Positions 8,024-16,686 of a DNA stretch of 64,000 bases are shown here, one piece after another (within the stretch, counting starts at the first letter, position 1; each line of letters opens with the position of its first letter). The DNA is from Vibrio hyugaensis. Lineage in GTDB: Bacteria > Pseudomonadota > Gammaproteobacteria > Enterobacterales > Vibrionaceae. The translations under genes and the position numbers were made by a program. The stretch covers positions 2,108,001 to 2,172,000 of the forward strand of contig NZ_CP025794.1 of NCBI RefSeq assembly GCF_002906655.1. The letters run 5' to 3'. The notes below the pieces were generated by a model. That model saw only the letters and a list, made by a program, of their open reading frames with translations. It was not told where the DNA came from and ran no database searches.

Positions 8024-9499
8024 ATGTACACACGTTCCGTTGCGACTTGGCTATCCGCTTTGGTGATAGCGCCAGCATGGGCGAACCCGACTTCTACGAT
8101 TTCTTCGTCAGAAGCGACAGCGCCTACCATTAAACAAGGTTTCTTCATCGATTCACCGGTGACGGGCTTGTATTATAAAACCAGTTCAAAGCTTTCTGGT
8201 CATACAGACAAAGGCTCATTTCAATATCGCCCTGGCGACGTCATTAGCTTCTTCTTGGGTGGTAATGACAATGGCTACTTGCTCACAACGATGTCGAGCC
8301 AAGAAGTGCTCACACCAACCATGGCGACCACCAAGCCAAGTCGCAGCATCAACATGACTCGCTTGTTGCTCTCTCTCGACAGCACACCAGAAAACCGCCA
8401 AGAGATCGTACTGGCCAATAAGGTACTCTCCGACCCAACTTTCCAAGCGCAACTTAAGCGCCTCGACCTCAACTTCCTAGATGATGCCAAACACCAACTC
8501 AATTTGGATTGGGTTTCGGTACAGGAAGCGGTTGAACATCTCAATGAAAGCCAACGCTACATCGAAAAAAACTTCGCTTCGGATGAAATCATCTTTGAGC
8601 CAAAAGATGTGCGCTTTAAGAACATCATCATCAAAAAGAAGGACTGGCAAGGTCGCGCCTGCGCGTTCGATATTCGCTACCAACACCACCCACGTTATCG
8701 TCCGCCAATTGGTGAGGTCAATTTCACCATCACGGAAAAAAGCCTTATCCAGCATCCGAGTATTGGTGATTACTTCCAAGGCTGCTTTTTATCACTCAAC
8801 CACAGCGTGACTGAAGACATTATCGAGCCGATTGAAAAGTTTTCTGAATGGGAGAGCTTGGTTGGTTGTGCAGAGACAGGTTGCACTCGTAATGACCTCA
8901 ACGGTTTTTCGCTCGAGGATTATGATGACGAAGGCGACTGGAAATACCGTTCTGTCGCACTCAACTTCGACCCAAGCACTCAGCTTTTGATGGAGAAAGT
9001 GCAAGGTCTAGGCACAAACAAACACGTCAAACACAACAACCGCACTGAGATGTTGTGGTTTACCTATCCTGATTCCGTCGATAGCGAAATTGCCTACCAA
9101 GGCGTATGGCAACAAACTCAATATCTACAAAACTCGATGAAGCAATCGTGTCTGCTAATGCGTCATAACCAAGTGTTGCGTTTACCGGTCGATGCCGTTA
9201 CCTGCCCCACAGACGCCAGCCTATACACTCAAGATGTCACCAACGAGTATTTGGATATGTGGTGGGTCAACAATGACCAGCCAAGTGCCGAGCTGGCGCA
9301 GATGAATGTGATGGTGCGTTGGTCACCAAGCCCAGCAGAAATCAACTACACCACATGGGAATACTTGCCCGCTGGTAAGAGCTGGGAGCAAGGTATTTTG
9401 TACCGTTATCAACAAGATATCAGCCGCAATCGCGATGGGTCTGATCGCATAGAAACCCATTCTATCTCTGAGTTTGTAAAAGTAAGTGAGAACGTATAA
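8024..9499 (+). CDS. Exported protein of unknown function in the kinase/sigma operon
   Basis: I do not recognise a family. The open frame extends back to 7952 inside pknT, but the ATG at 8024 directly opens a signal peptide (MYTRSVATWLSALVIAPAWA, 20 residues), so I use it; the product is 491 residues. The mature part is acidic and soluble, without membrane helices. Cysteine pairs near 205-310 (for example VGCAETGCTRND) suggest disulfides, and several tryptophan- and tyrosine-rich beta-like stretches occur. It lies between the kinase and the sigma factor, 45 bases after pknT, and its stop is two bases before the sigma start, so co-expression is likely. A role in sensing or envelope repair is only a guess. 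Confidence 0.85.
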   Translation: MYTRSVATWLSALVIAPAWANPTSTISSSEATAPTIKQGFFIDSPVTGLYYKTSSKLSGHTDKGSFQYRPGDVISFFLGGNDNGYLLTTMSSQEVLTPTMATTKPSRSINMTRLLLSLDSTPENRQEIVLANKVLSDPTFQAQLKRLDLNFLDDAKHQLNLDWVSVQEAVEHLNESQRYIEKNFASDEIIFEPKDVRFKNIIIKKKDWQGRACAFDIRYQHHPRYRPPIGEVNFTITEKSLIQHPSIGDYFQGCFLSLNHSVTEDIIEPIEKFSEWESLVGCAETGCTRNDLNGFSLEDYDDEGDWKYRSVALNFDPSTQLLMEKVQGLGTNKHVKHNNRTEMLWFTYPDSVDSEIAYQGVWQQTQYLQNSMKQSCLLMRHNQVLRLPVDAVTCPTDASLYTQDVTNEYLDMWWVNNDQPSAELAQMNVMVRWSPSPAEINYTTWEYLPAGKSWEQGILYRYQQDISRNRDGSDRIETHSISEFVKVSENV

Positions 9500-9501
9500 C
9501 C

Positions 9502-10074
9502 ATGGCTTCCAATTCTACCCTGACGCAAATTATCCAGCAGTGGCAAGCAGGCAATAAACAGGCGGAAAGTGATTTATACCAATTCGCTTACCTGCAACTG
9601 CGTAAAATCGCTCAGCAAGAGCGAGAGCGCAACGCAGAGAAATACGGCACCGACAATAAGGTACTGTCGGACAGTGTGAACAGCACTACAGCGCTGATCC
9701 ATGATGCTTACTTAAAGATGTCCAACTGCGACATGAGTGAGATTGAAACTAAGCGTGATTTCTTCCTAATGGCCGCCAAAGTAATGCGTCAAATCTTGAT
9801 CGACAACGCACGCTCACATCAAGCGCAAAAACGCCAACACATCACCTTGATGAAAGAGGAAGAAGATCGCTTCGAGCAACTCATCATCATGGACAAAGCG
9901 CTCGACAACTTTAGTGTGCGCTATCCGCGCCAATCTAACGCGCTAAAGCTCAAGTATCTGATGGGCATGAAAAACCAAGAGATCTGTGAACTACTTGAAT
10001 GCAGCGCCAGTTTGATTGAAAAAGACCTTAAATTCTCACGCAGCTGGCTGCAATCAAGAATGGCGCACGCTTAA
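9502..10074 (+). CDS. ecfP: ECF sigma factor, EcfP-like (phospho-activated)
   Basis: This 190-residue sigma-70 family protein has region 2 (about 8-95) and region 4 (about 125-185, helix-turn-helix near MKNQEICELLECSASLI). Most ECF factors carry an acidic DAED-type motif in region 2.2. Here the segment reads NSTTALIHDAYLKM, and residue 63 is threonine (codon ACA at 9688-9690). In V. parahaemolyticus EcfP, Thr63 in this divergent segment is phosphorylated by PknT, replacing the missing negative charge and allowing binding to RNA polymerase. No anti-sigma factor gene is visible, which agrees with control by phosphorylation. The upstream gene ends two bases before its start. Confidence 0.9.
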   Translation: MASNSTLTQIIQQWQAGNKQAESDLYQFAYLQLRKIAQQERERNAEKYGTDNKVLSDSVNSTTALIHDAYLKMSNCDMSEIETKRDFFLMAAKVMRQILIDNARSHQAQKRQHITLMKEEEDRFEQLIIMDKALDNFSVRYPRQSNALKLKYLMGMKNQEICELLECSASLIEKDLKFSRSWLQSRMAHA

Positions 10075-10078
10075 CATC

Positions 10079-11641
10079 ATGATGAAGAAATACTGGATTG
10101 CAGGTACATTGGGTACCTGCTTGATGGCGAGCTACTGGCTTTCAGATGAACAAACAGCCGCAGCGGCTGCCAATATAGAGCCAGCACAAAATGGCATAGA
10201 TAAGAGAAAAACGTCCCAAGGTGAGCGCACTTCGTTGATTGAAGTGAAGCAAGCCTTAACCTCCTCAGTACTAGAGAGAAACAACGATCTTGCCTTTGAA
10301 AAAGCACTCGAATCGACCTTGTCAGATCAACCTGAACAGGTTCAAGATGCTTTTGGATCATCGGTGGTCAATTACTCCGGAGACCTTACTCAAACCTACG
10401 TGAGTAGCAACGCAAACAATGATGCGACTAACAATGGCAAACCAATCATTAACCTCGCGGTGGAACAGCAATTACAAACCATCATCTTTGGTTGGGAACT
10501 GACGCAGAACACCCCTATCAACTACTCATTGGGATTGGAGCAACTGTTTGAAGACCCCGAAGGTGACCTTCTCACTACCCGAATCTGGTTGGAAAACGCC
10601 AATGGACTGAGTGTTCTCAACCAAGGACAGATCATGTTGCAAGGCGCACCAAAAGCGTTCGACCAAACCACTTACTTAGCGGTATCTGCGCGCGATGACC
10701 ATCATGGTACAGAAGACCATGTTTGGGTTACCACGCGCTTTGAACTGCCAGCAGTAACCGAAGAACAAAATGATACTGAACACCCTCTGATCGATGGCAT
10801 TGTGTATCGTCTTGAATCCACGACATTGCTTGGTGGAAAGAAATACGCCTATGAAGTGGTGTACTGTGAGGCATTTAAATTTGCCGAAGAAGAGGTCTTT
10901 TATGCGGCTTCCAACAACAAAACTCATTGTCCTGAAGAGCATGAACTAAAGAAAGTCGGCCAGTATCAGATCAGCGATGAATCATTAATAGTGCAAGCAA
11001 ACGGCTCACAACAAATTTGGACCACGAAAAAGGTCTATACCTCACGGGTGCATAAAGAGACCGAAAACTATTTCATTACCGTCTTCGATGATAATCGTTT
11101 CGAAAGCTACACCATGCAAAAGAACAAACGCTCAATGGAAGAACGTTTGAACGTCAATACAGGGGAGAAGCTATATCAATCCACACTATTTGATTTGCTT
11201 ATCCCTACTGCGGGAGGTTACCGCCTTGCTACCGCTAGCAACTACATTTTTGACCGAAGCTTCGCTCAAGATGGTGAGTGGTATGACAGCTTTGACTCGG
11301 ATCTCAACGTAGTGACGTCATACAGCGACCTATTTGGTCATGAGATGTGCCCATTTTGGGATGTCTCTATCATCGCAGGAGAAGGTATGTTCAGTGATAT
11401 CATCTCCTACTCCGATAAGGCCGATTGTGAAACGGCACCTAAACTGTCTACGTACGCATTTGTCATATTTAACAATGACTATCATCCCAATGATGTATTT
11501 CTCCACGGCGAAACGTATAGCTACATTTTGCGCCCACTTCCTCAATACGCCAGTGAAGTTGAAGAGTTTAAAATCAATATGATTTATCACGATCCGATTG
11601 GGACAAAAACCACTCAAAAATTAACTAAAAACTCAAAATAA
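10079..11641 (+). CDS. Membrane-anchored or exported protein with cadherin-like domain
   Basis: The frame is open from 10016, but MMKKYWIAGTLGTC at 10079 opens a signal or anchor sequence and follows the sigma stop by four bases, so I start there (520 residues). The segment around 165-235 (LFEDPEGDLLTTRIW, then a G-L-x-L repeat and AFDQTTYLAVSARDD) resembles dystroglycan-type cadherin-like (CADG) domains. The rest has no family I recognise. The lipobox-like LGTC is not canonical. Translational coupling to ecfP is likely. It shares the cadherin-like theme with the following lipoprotein, which hints at a common surface job. Confidence 0.82.
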   Translation: MMKKYWIAGTLGTCLMASYWLSDEQTAAAAANIEPAQNGIDKRKTSQGERTSLIEVKQALTSSVLERNNDLAFEKALESTLSDQPEQVQDAFGSSVVNYSGDLTQTYVSSNANNDATNNGKPIINLAVEQQLQTIIFGWELTQNTPINYSLGLEQLFEDPEGDLLTTRIWLENANGLSVLNQGQIMLQGAPKAFDQTTYLAVSARDDHHGTEDHVWVTTRFELPAVTEEQNDTEHPLIDGIVYRLESTTLLGGKKYAYEVVYCEAFKFAEEEVFYAASNNKTHCPEEHELKKVGQYQISDESLIVQANGSQQIWTTKKVYTSRVHKETENYFITVFDDNRFESYTMQKNKRSMEERLNVNTGEKLYQSTLFDLLIPTAGGYRLATASNYIFDRSFAQDGEWYDSFDSDLNVVTSYSDLFGHEMCPFWDVSIIAGEGMFSDIISYSDKADCETAPKLSTYAFVIFNNDYHPNDVFLHGETYSYILRPLPQYASEVEEFKINMIYHDPIGTKTTQKLTKNSK

Positions 11642-11710
11642 GTCTTTGTATTCCATAATTAGCACCCTTATTGACAATTCAAACAATTAATCTGATCAAC
11701 AAAAAAATAT

Positions 11711-11743
11711 TCAAAGTTTTTTTACGGTTTTTTTTCGGTTTTT
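11711..11743. repeat. Homopolymeric T tracts
   Basis: Runs of T7 (11717-11723), T8 (11728-11735) and T5 (11739-11743) follow one another, the second and third each preceded by CGG. They lie between the sigma operon and the lipoprotein gene. They could act as a factor-independent pause or curve the DNA; no stem precedes them. Confidence 0.6.
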
Positions 11744-11792
11744 CGTATCTTGAAGCTGCTTCCAAAAACGATCCAAAATGCGCTGCTTTTCC

Positions 11793-11810
11793 AATCTCAC
11801 TAGTGAGATT
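11793..11810. promoter_or_regulatory. Perfect 18-bp palindrome upstream of the lipoprotein gene
   Basis: AATCTCACTAGTGAGATT is fully symmetric and sits about 60 bases before the start at 11870. It has no T run after it, so an operator is more likely than a terminator. No regulator is assigned. Confidence 0.6.
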
Positions 11811-11869
11811 TGAAGATAAAACAATAAAAAGCGACTTTCTCATTCGGAAACGAAACAAGGATTAAAACA

Positions 11870-14518
11870 ATGAATAAGGTGAGTTTACTAGCAGCGTCAG
11901 TGGCTATCGCGCTAACAGGTTGTGGTGGTTCAGATGGTGGCTCAAACGGCGGTAATGCTGGCGTAGTGATCACAGGCTTTGATGGCTACTTCAAAGAAGC
12001 AGTCGTTTTTGAAGATGTAAACAACAATGGAAAGCTAGATAGCAGCGACCCAATTATTGGTCTAACCAATGATAAGGGTAAGGTGACGCTAACAGATAAA
12101 CAATACTCTGCTGAAAAGAACCTTGCGATTCAAACCATTGTTCCGGGTGGTACTATTCAAGCTGAACTGATTGCTCGCGATCCACAACTTTTTGCTGGTA
12201 CATACACGGTTGATATGGACAACCCGACTCAAGCTATGGCTCATGAAGTTGTATTCCGTACACTTCCGGGTGAGAAGGTTATCTCTCCGCTGACTGACCT
12301 TGTTGTAATCCAAGCGGGTGCAAACCCAACACCAGAAAAAATCCAAGCAGCGAAAGACAAAGTAAATGAGACATTAGGTGTCGAAGGTGATACTGCATTT
12401 ACTGATGTAATCGCCGCTAACAATACCGCTTTACATAAAACAGCTCAGATTCTAACCGAGTCTAAAGCACAAGCAAAAGACAGCTACTCTGCAGAAACCG
12501 CTATCGCTATTGCCGATAAAGCAACTGACGTCGTTAACGATAAAAACAACGCAGACAAACTAGACGATCCAAACTTCAAACCAGTTATTGAAGTCAACAA
12601 TGGCGTAGTAAGCAAACCCGTTATCAACAACAAGTTATTTGCAAATGAGAGCGTTGTAAAAGCTATCAATACAGAACTGGCTCCTCTTGATAGCCACTCA
12701 ATCAATCTAGAGCTACCTCTCGCTGTTGGTGAACTTGCTCTTTTTAAAGATGAAGATAACAAAAACATCGACATCACAGTAAGCGTCATCACACTTGATG
12801 GTTCTGTGGTCAAAAACCTAACAACAACGGCTATCAATGGTGATAAGTTGACGATTTCAGGTGAACTGACTCCAATTCGTCCTGCTTACCAAATCAAGCT
12901 AACGGCAACTGACTACAATTCAGATAAGCAAGATAAGTCTTTTGGCGCAGTAACAACCGCTTTCGACCTACAAGTAAACGTTGAAAACCCAGCACCAACA
13001 ATTAACAAAGAAGCTGCTGACACAATCGAAGAGTGGATTGACAGTATTGAGCTATACCAAGGTGTTGAAGTTCAGAATGAACAATACCGTATTGACAACT
13101 TGTTCTCTGACAACGAAAAACTTTCGTTTGAAGCATACACATCAGTTGATGGCTTAGCACTTGAGCTTGTAGAAACTCAAGGTCAAACTGAGCTAAAAAT
13201 CACCGGTAAACCATCTCGCGTTTACCCTGAAGGTCAAACAATCACGATCTCTGCATTTGACGGTATCAATACAACTTACAAAGTATTCGAGTTAGATGAT
13301 ATTGAAAAACAACCTGAAGCATCGATTGAAATCGATCGCGGCGATCTTGCAGAACTTCAACAAGAAATCACGGCACAACTAACAGCACTTAAAGTTGATG
13401 AAGCTGTTGATGTAGATTTCAATATTACTGAAATCTTTGAAGCACAGCACACGTCAGGTGCAATCGAATACTACGCTGGCACAGAAGAAGATGAGCACGC
13501 AACAACCGTTCCGGGTCTAAAAGTCGATGTTGATAACAACGGCACACTGACTGTTTCTGGCACACCAACTAGTGCAGCGAAAAACGGTTCATTCGTGATT
13601 GCGGCGGGTGTAAACCCAGATGCTGAAGATGCCGTAATTTCTGAGTATGTAACGATTACACTACCAAACGTTCAACCAGCAGATGACGTAACACCTCCTC
13701 CTGCAGGACATCCGTTAGAAGGCAAATTCCTACATTTCGTAGAAATTGGTCACAATGGCAGCAATTACCCTAAAGCATGGTGTGATTCAATCTATCTAGA
13801 TGTGCAAACCAAAACGATGTACTGGAACGACCGAGATAGCGATAACCTATCAACTTGTGACACAGACATGTCAGAGTTTACAGAAGGTGTCCCATACACA
13901 ATCGTTGGTGACAAAATTATCTCCCAAGAAGATGGCATGAAAATGACATTGGATGTCATCAAACAACACTCTTTTGATGATGACGAGCATTTCCTTGTGT
14001 CATTCACAGATGAAGAAGGCGATGAGAAATCAACAGAGCTGTACTCTTACCACACAAATGCTCAATATGTAGAAGAAGCACTTAACAACGACGTTAGCGA
14101 ATCTCAAGAAGATGCTAATTGGGTAGACCGTGAAACATTCATTGCGATGCCATCTTCAGAAGGCGCGAATGATATTGTCGTAACTGAACTAAAAGTTTCT
14201 GGCATTGTTCAGCAATTTAATGATTCCCAAGGAAACCCTTACTCTTCCGCTTCAATCTATGGTCGTAATGCAGAAACTTGTGAAATCCTAAAAGATATAT
14301 ACCTCGATTACGGTAGTATTCAAGTCCACGGTGATAACTACGGTGCTGACAACTACTTCAACAGCCAACCACAATATAGAGATGTTGAAGGCTCTTGTTA
14401 CATCGATTTAATGCCTTTCGATCATTCAGTTGCTATTCCAGAAGGGCTTTACACTATCGAAGCTACTCCAGAGCGTACTGATGAAGCAGAACGCATTATC
14501 TTTAGTTTTGAAAAGTAA
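11870..14518 (+). CDS. Large lipoprotein with cadherin-like domains
   Basis: The 882-residue product starts MNKVSLLAASVAIALTGC, a signal peptide with lipobox LTGC and acylated cysteine 18, followed by a glycine/serine linker. Next comes EF-hand-like DVNNNGKLDSSD (about 50-61) inside a beta-sandwich-like segment. The middle (about 290-600) shows repeated dystroglycan/cadherin-like features (LFSDNEKLSFEAY, LKITGKPSRVYPEGQTITISAFDG). The C-terminal third has paired cysteines. AAGGATTAAAACA before the ATG supplies a ribosome site. It follows the sigma operon after 228 bases and has its own terminator, so it is probably a separate unit and a candidate EcfP target; that is inference. Confidence 0.88.
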   Translation: MNKVSLLAASVAIALTGCGGSDGGSNGGNAGVVITGFDGYFKEAVVFEDVNNNGKLDSSDPIIGLTNDKGKVTLTDKQYSAEKNLAIQTIVPGGTIQAELIARDPQLFAGTYTVDMDNPTQAMAHEVVFRTLPGEKVISPLTDLVVIQAGANPTPEKIQAAKDKVNETLGVEGDTAFTDVIAANNTALHKTAQILTESKAQAKDSYSAETAIAIADKATDVVNDKNNADKLDDPNFKPVIEVNNGVVSKPVINNKLFANESVVKAINTELAPLDSHSINLELPLAVGELALFKDEDNKNIDITVSVITLDGSVVKNLTTTAINGDKLTISGELTPIRPAYQIKLTATDYNSDKQDKSFGAVTTAFDLQVNVENPAPTINKEAADTIEEWIDSIELYQGVEVQNEQYRIDNLFSDNEKLSFEAYTSVDGLALELVETQGQTELKITGKPSRVYPEGQTITISAFDGINTTYKVFELDDIEKQPEASIEIDRGDLAELQQEITAQLTALKVDEAVDVDFNITEIFEAQHTSGAIEYYAGTEEDEHATTVPGLKVDVDNNGTLTVSGTPTSAAKNGSFVIAAGVNPDAEDAVISEYVTITLPNVQPADDVTPPPAGHPLEGKFLHFVEIGHNGSNYPKAWCDSIYLDVQTKTMYWNDRDSDNLSTCDTDMSEFTEGVPYTIVGDKIISQEDGMKMTLDVIKQHSFDDDEHFLVSFTDEEGDEKSTELYSYHTNAQYVEEALNNDVSESQEDANWVDRETFIAMPSSEGANDIVVTELKVSGIVQQFNDSQGNPYSSASIYGRNAETCEILKDIYLDYGSIQVHGDNYGADNYFNSQPQYRDVEGSCYIDLMPFDHSVAIPEGLYTIEATPERTDEAERIIFSFEK

Positions 14519-14540
14519 TAGCTAGAAGCATATAAACACA

Positions 14541-14567
14541 GAGCCCCGCTCAAGCGGGGCTCTTTTA
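14541..14567 (+). terminator. Terminator after the lipoprotein gene
   Basis: GAGCCCCGCT and AGCGGGGCTC form a 10-bp stem with a two-base loop followed by TTTT. Confidence 0.9.
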
Positions 14568-14578
14568 TATCCGTGTCC

Positions 14579-15565
14579 TTACTTCACACAAATCACATTC
14601 AGCAACGAGGTGCCTGTTAACTGATTGGGCTCTCGGTCAGCAAACAAACCCTTCTTATCTTTACCCCAGTACGGCAATTGTAATGGCCAATTATTTTTCT
14701 CCATCACACCAGAGCCACGCAGCGTTTTAAACTCAGACGCGCTCGCCAAGTTCATCGCCAATTGCTGACACACTTGCTTCGAACTCGCGTAATTTAAGCG
14801 ATTCCACGGCTTGCCATGTTCCATGTAGAACTGGTTGTTATTCTCAACCAAGTACGGCACCACAAACGTCTTACCTTGTAAGATGGTTTTCAAACGTACC
14901 TGAACGTTATTACTGCTGATCACAGGTTGAGCAGGCTTAGTCATTTTGGCAGGCTTTGCGGCAACTTGGGTCGCCGAGGTTTGTTTGACGGTTTGTTTTG
15001 CGGGTACCTCTTTGGCCTTAAATGCCCCTGTATCAGGTCGAGAAGCGGTCACTGGCTCGACTGGTTTTGGTTTCGAAACTGGCTTGGGCATTGGCTTCGT
15101 CTGTTCCACAGGTGCTGTACCGCCTTTGCCGACAACACGAATAAAGGCTTCTTTATAGGTCGACAGGGTTTTGACTCGCTGTAAGTCCTGAGAAGCTTTG
15201 GCAAATTCAGTATAAGGGCCAATAAGACAACGGTAGCTTTTTTGCTCTGGCTTCATCCAAACATCAGTGGTGATTTTGCCGTAGATCGGCTTGGCTTTGG
15301 CTAAAGACATCGGTTTTGGTAACAGACCACATTGGATCCAGAAGAAATCATTGCCTCCTTGCGGCACTTTCTTTCCCCACACCCCTTTCCCGATCGGACA
15401 AGATTGCTCAAGTACTGGCAGTTCTTTATTACTCGCTTGAGAGGCTTGGCAAAGAAAACCCTCCGCAAATACCGATGTCGAAAACTGGGCGCACGCCACC
15501 AGCAACCCAAGGCTCAAGCCGGATTGGACGATACGAGAGGAGTAGTGTGCCTTCTTCATTTCCAT
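14579..15565 (-). CDS. SPOR-like exported protein
   Basis: The protein (about 328 residues from the ATG at 15565; a GTG at 15574 and an ATG at 15559 are alternatives) begins with a signal peptide ending near VFA. A first globular part (about 35-150) has paired cysteines and the pattern KSYRCLIGPYTEFAKASQDLQRVKTL, which looks like a SPOR domain, known for binding denuded peptidoglycan. A lysine/proline-rich linker (about 155-215) leads to a C-terminal domain with one cysteine pair. It stands alone, convergent with the lipoprotein gene. The division-septum role is inferred from the domain only. Confidence 0.75.
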   Translation of the reverse strand: MEMKKAHYSSRIVQSGLSLGLLVACAQFSTSVFAEGFLCQASQASNKELPVLEQSCPIGKGVWGKKVPQGGNDFFWIQCGLLPKPMSLAKAKPIYGKITTDVWMKPEQKSYRCLIGPYTEFAKASQDLQRVKTLSTYKEAFIRVVGKGGTAPVEQTKPMPKPVSKPKPVEPVTASRPDTGAFKAKEVPAKQTVKQTSATQVAAKPAKMTKPAQPVISSNNVQVRLKTILQGKTFVVPYLVENNNQFYMEHGKPWNRLNYASSKQVCQQLAMNLASASEFKTLRGSGVMEKNNWPLQLPYWGKDKKGLFADREPNQLTGTSLLNVICVK

Positions 15566-15641
15566 ACGCTTCACTCTAAACAGTAGGTGATGATATTATC
15601 GCGACAAAGCGTCAATAAAACATGCATAAAAACTGATAAGC

Positions 15642-15671
15642 AAAAAAAGAGCCGGAATTGCATCCGGCTCT
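15642..15671 (-). terminator. Terminator of the ABC importer operon
   Basis: A nine-base-pair stem (AGAGCCGGA/TCCGGCTCT) is followed on the minus strand by seven T, about 55 bases past the last permease gene. Confidence 0.88.
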
Positions 15672-15726
15672 CAGTTTAGAAAGAATTTTGCTAAATAAGC
15701 AACTTACAGGCGCGTATTTTCGGTGA

Positions 15727-16684
15727 TTAACCCTTGTAGATTTTCGGGTTGAACACATCACGTAGCCAGTCACCCAATAGGTTAATAACCAATACCAACG
15801 TGACCAGTACAATACCCGGGAAGGCGGTAATCCACCACGCACCAGAGAAGATGTAGTTAAAGCCGATGCTGATCAGCGCGCCTAACGACGGTTGGTCTAC
15901 CGGTAGACCTAGACCGAGGAATGACAGTGCCGCTTCCGACATAATTGCATTCGCTACCTGTACTGTCGAGATAACCAAGATTGGCGATAGACAGTTCGGC
16001 AGAATATGGCGGAACATGATACGTGGCGCTTTAAAGCCCATAACACGCGCCGCTTCGACGTATTCTTTCTTCTTCTCTGCCAGTACCGAAGCACGGATGG
16101 TACGTGCGTATTGCGGCCATTCTGCCACACCAATAATCACCACCAGCATGACTACTGCATATTGACTATAAAAGTCACTACCAAAACTGGCTTTGAAGAT
16201 TGCCGAGACGATGATCGCCACCATCATGGTAGAGAACGACAACTGTACGTCAGCAAAACGCATCAAGAAGCTATCAATACGTCCACCGAAGTAACCCGCC
16301 GACAGACCGATGATGATGCCTAAAACCAGTTGAAGACCAACCGCAAGGAAACCGATAGTCAAAGACAGACGAGAGCCGTACAGAATGGTCGATAAAATAT
16401 CACGGCCTTGTTCGTCTGTACCCAACACGAAACGCTCGTCACCGTCTTCCATCCAAGACGGCGGTAATTCCGAGTCCATGATGTCGATAGACGTGAGATC
16501 ATAAGGGTCTGTCGGTGCCAGTACAGGGGCGGCAATCGCCAGTACCAAAAAACACCATAAATACGGTGAAACTGGCCATCGCGACTTTATCGCGCTTAAA
16601 GTAGTACAAGAAATCCGAGTTTTTAAAACGTTGCCACGCAGAAGGTACTGCTTCAGGAGCGGCCGTTACATTTGATTGGCTCAT
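15727..16684 (-). pseudogene. Peptide ABC importer permease C, split by a frameshift
   Basis: Two overlapping frames together make one DppC/OppC-type permease. The first (from 16684) gives MSQSNVTAAPEAVP to the first membrane helix and then turns nonsense; the second picks up at VLAIAAPVLAPTDPYD and continues to the normal end, with the permease loop EAARVMGFKAPRIMFRH. The break lies in a run of six T on the coding strand (16547-16552). Removing one T restores a 318-residue protein of usual length. So this is a one-base insertion, a sequencing error in a homopolymer, or a slippage site. If real, the importer probably lacks a working permease. Last gene of the operon. Confidence 0.88.
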
Positions 16685-16686
16685 GG

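Noticed and set aside
11671..11865. 64-codon frame before the lipoprotein gene
   Set aside because: It starts in the T-tract region with phenylalanine runs from poly-T and lacks a ribosome site; it overlaps the likely promoter.
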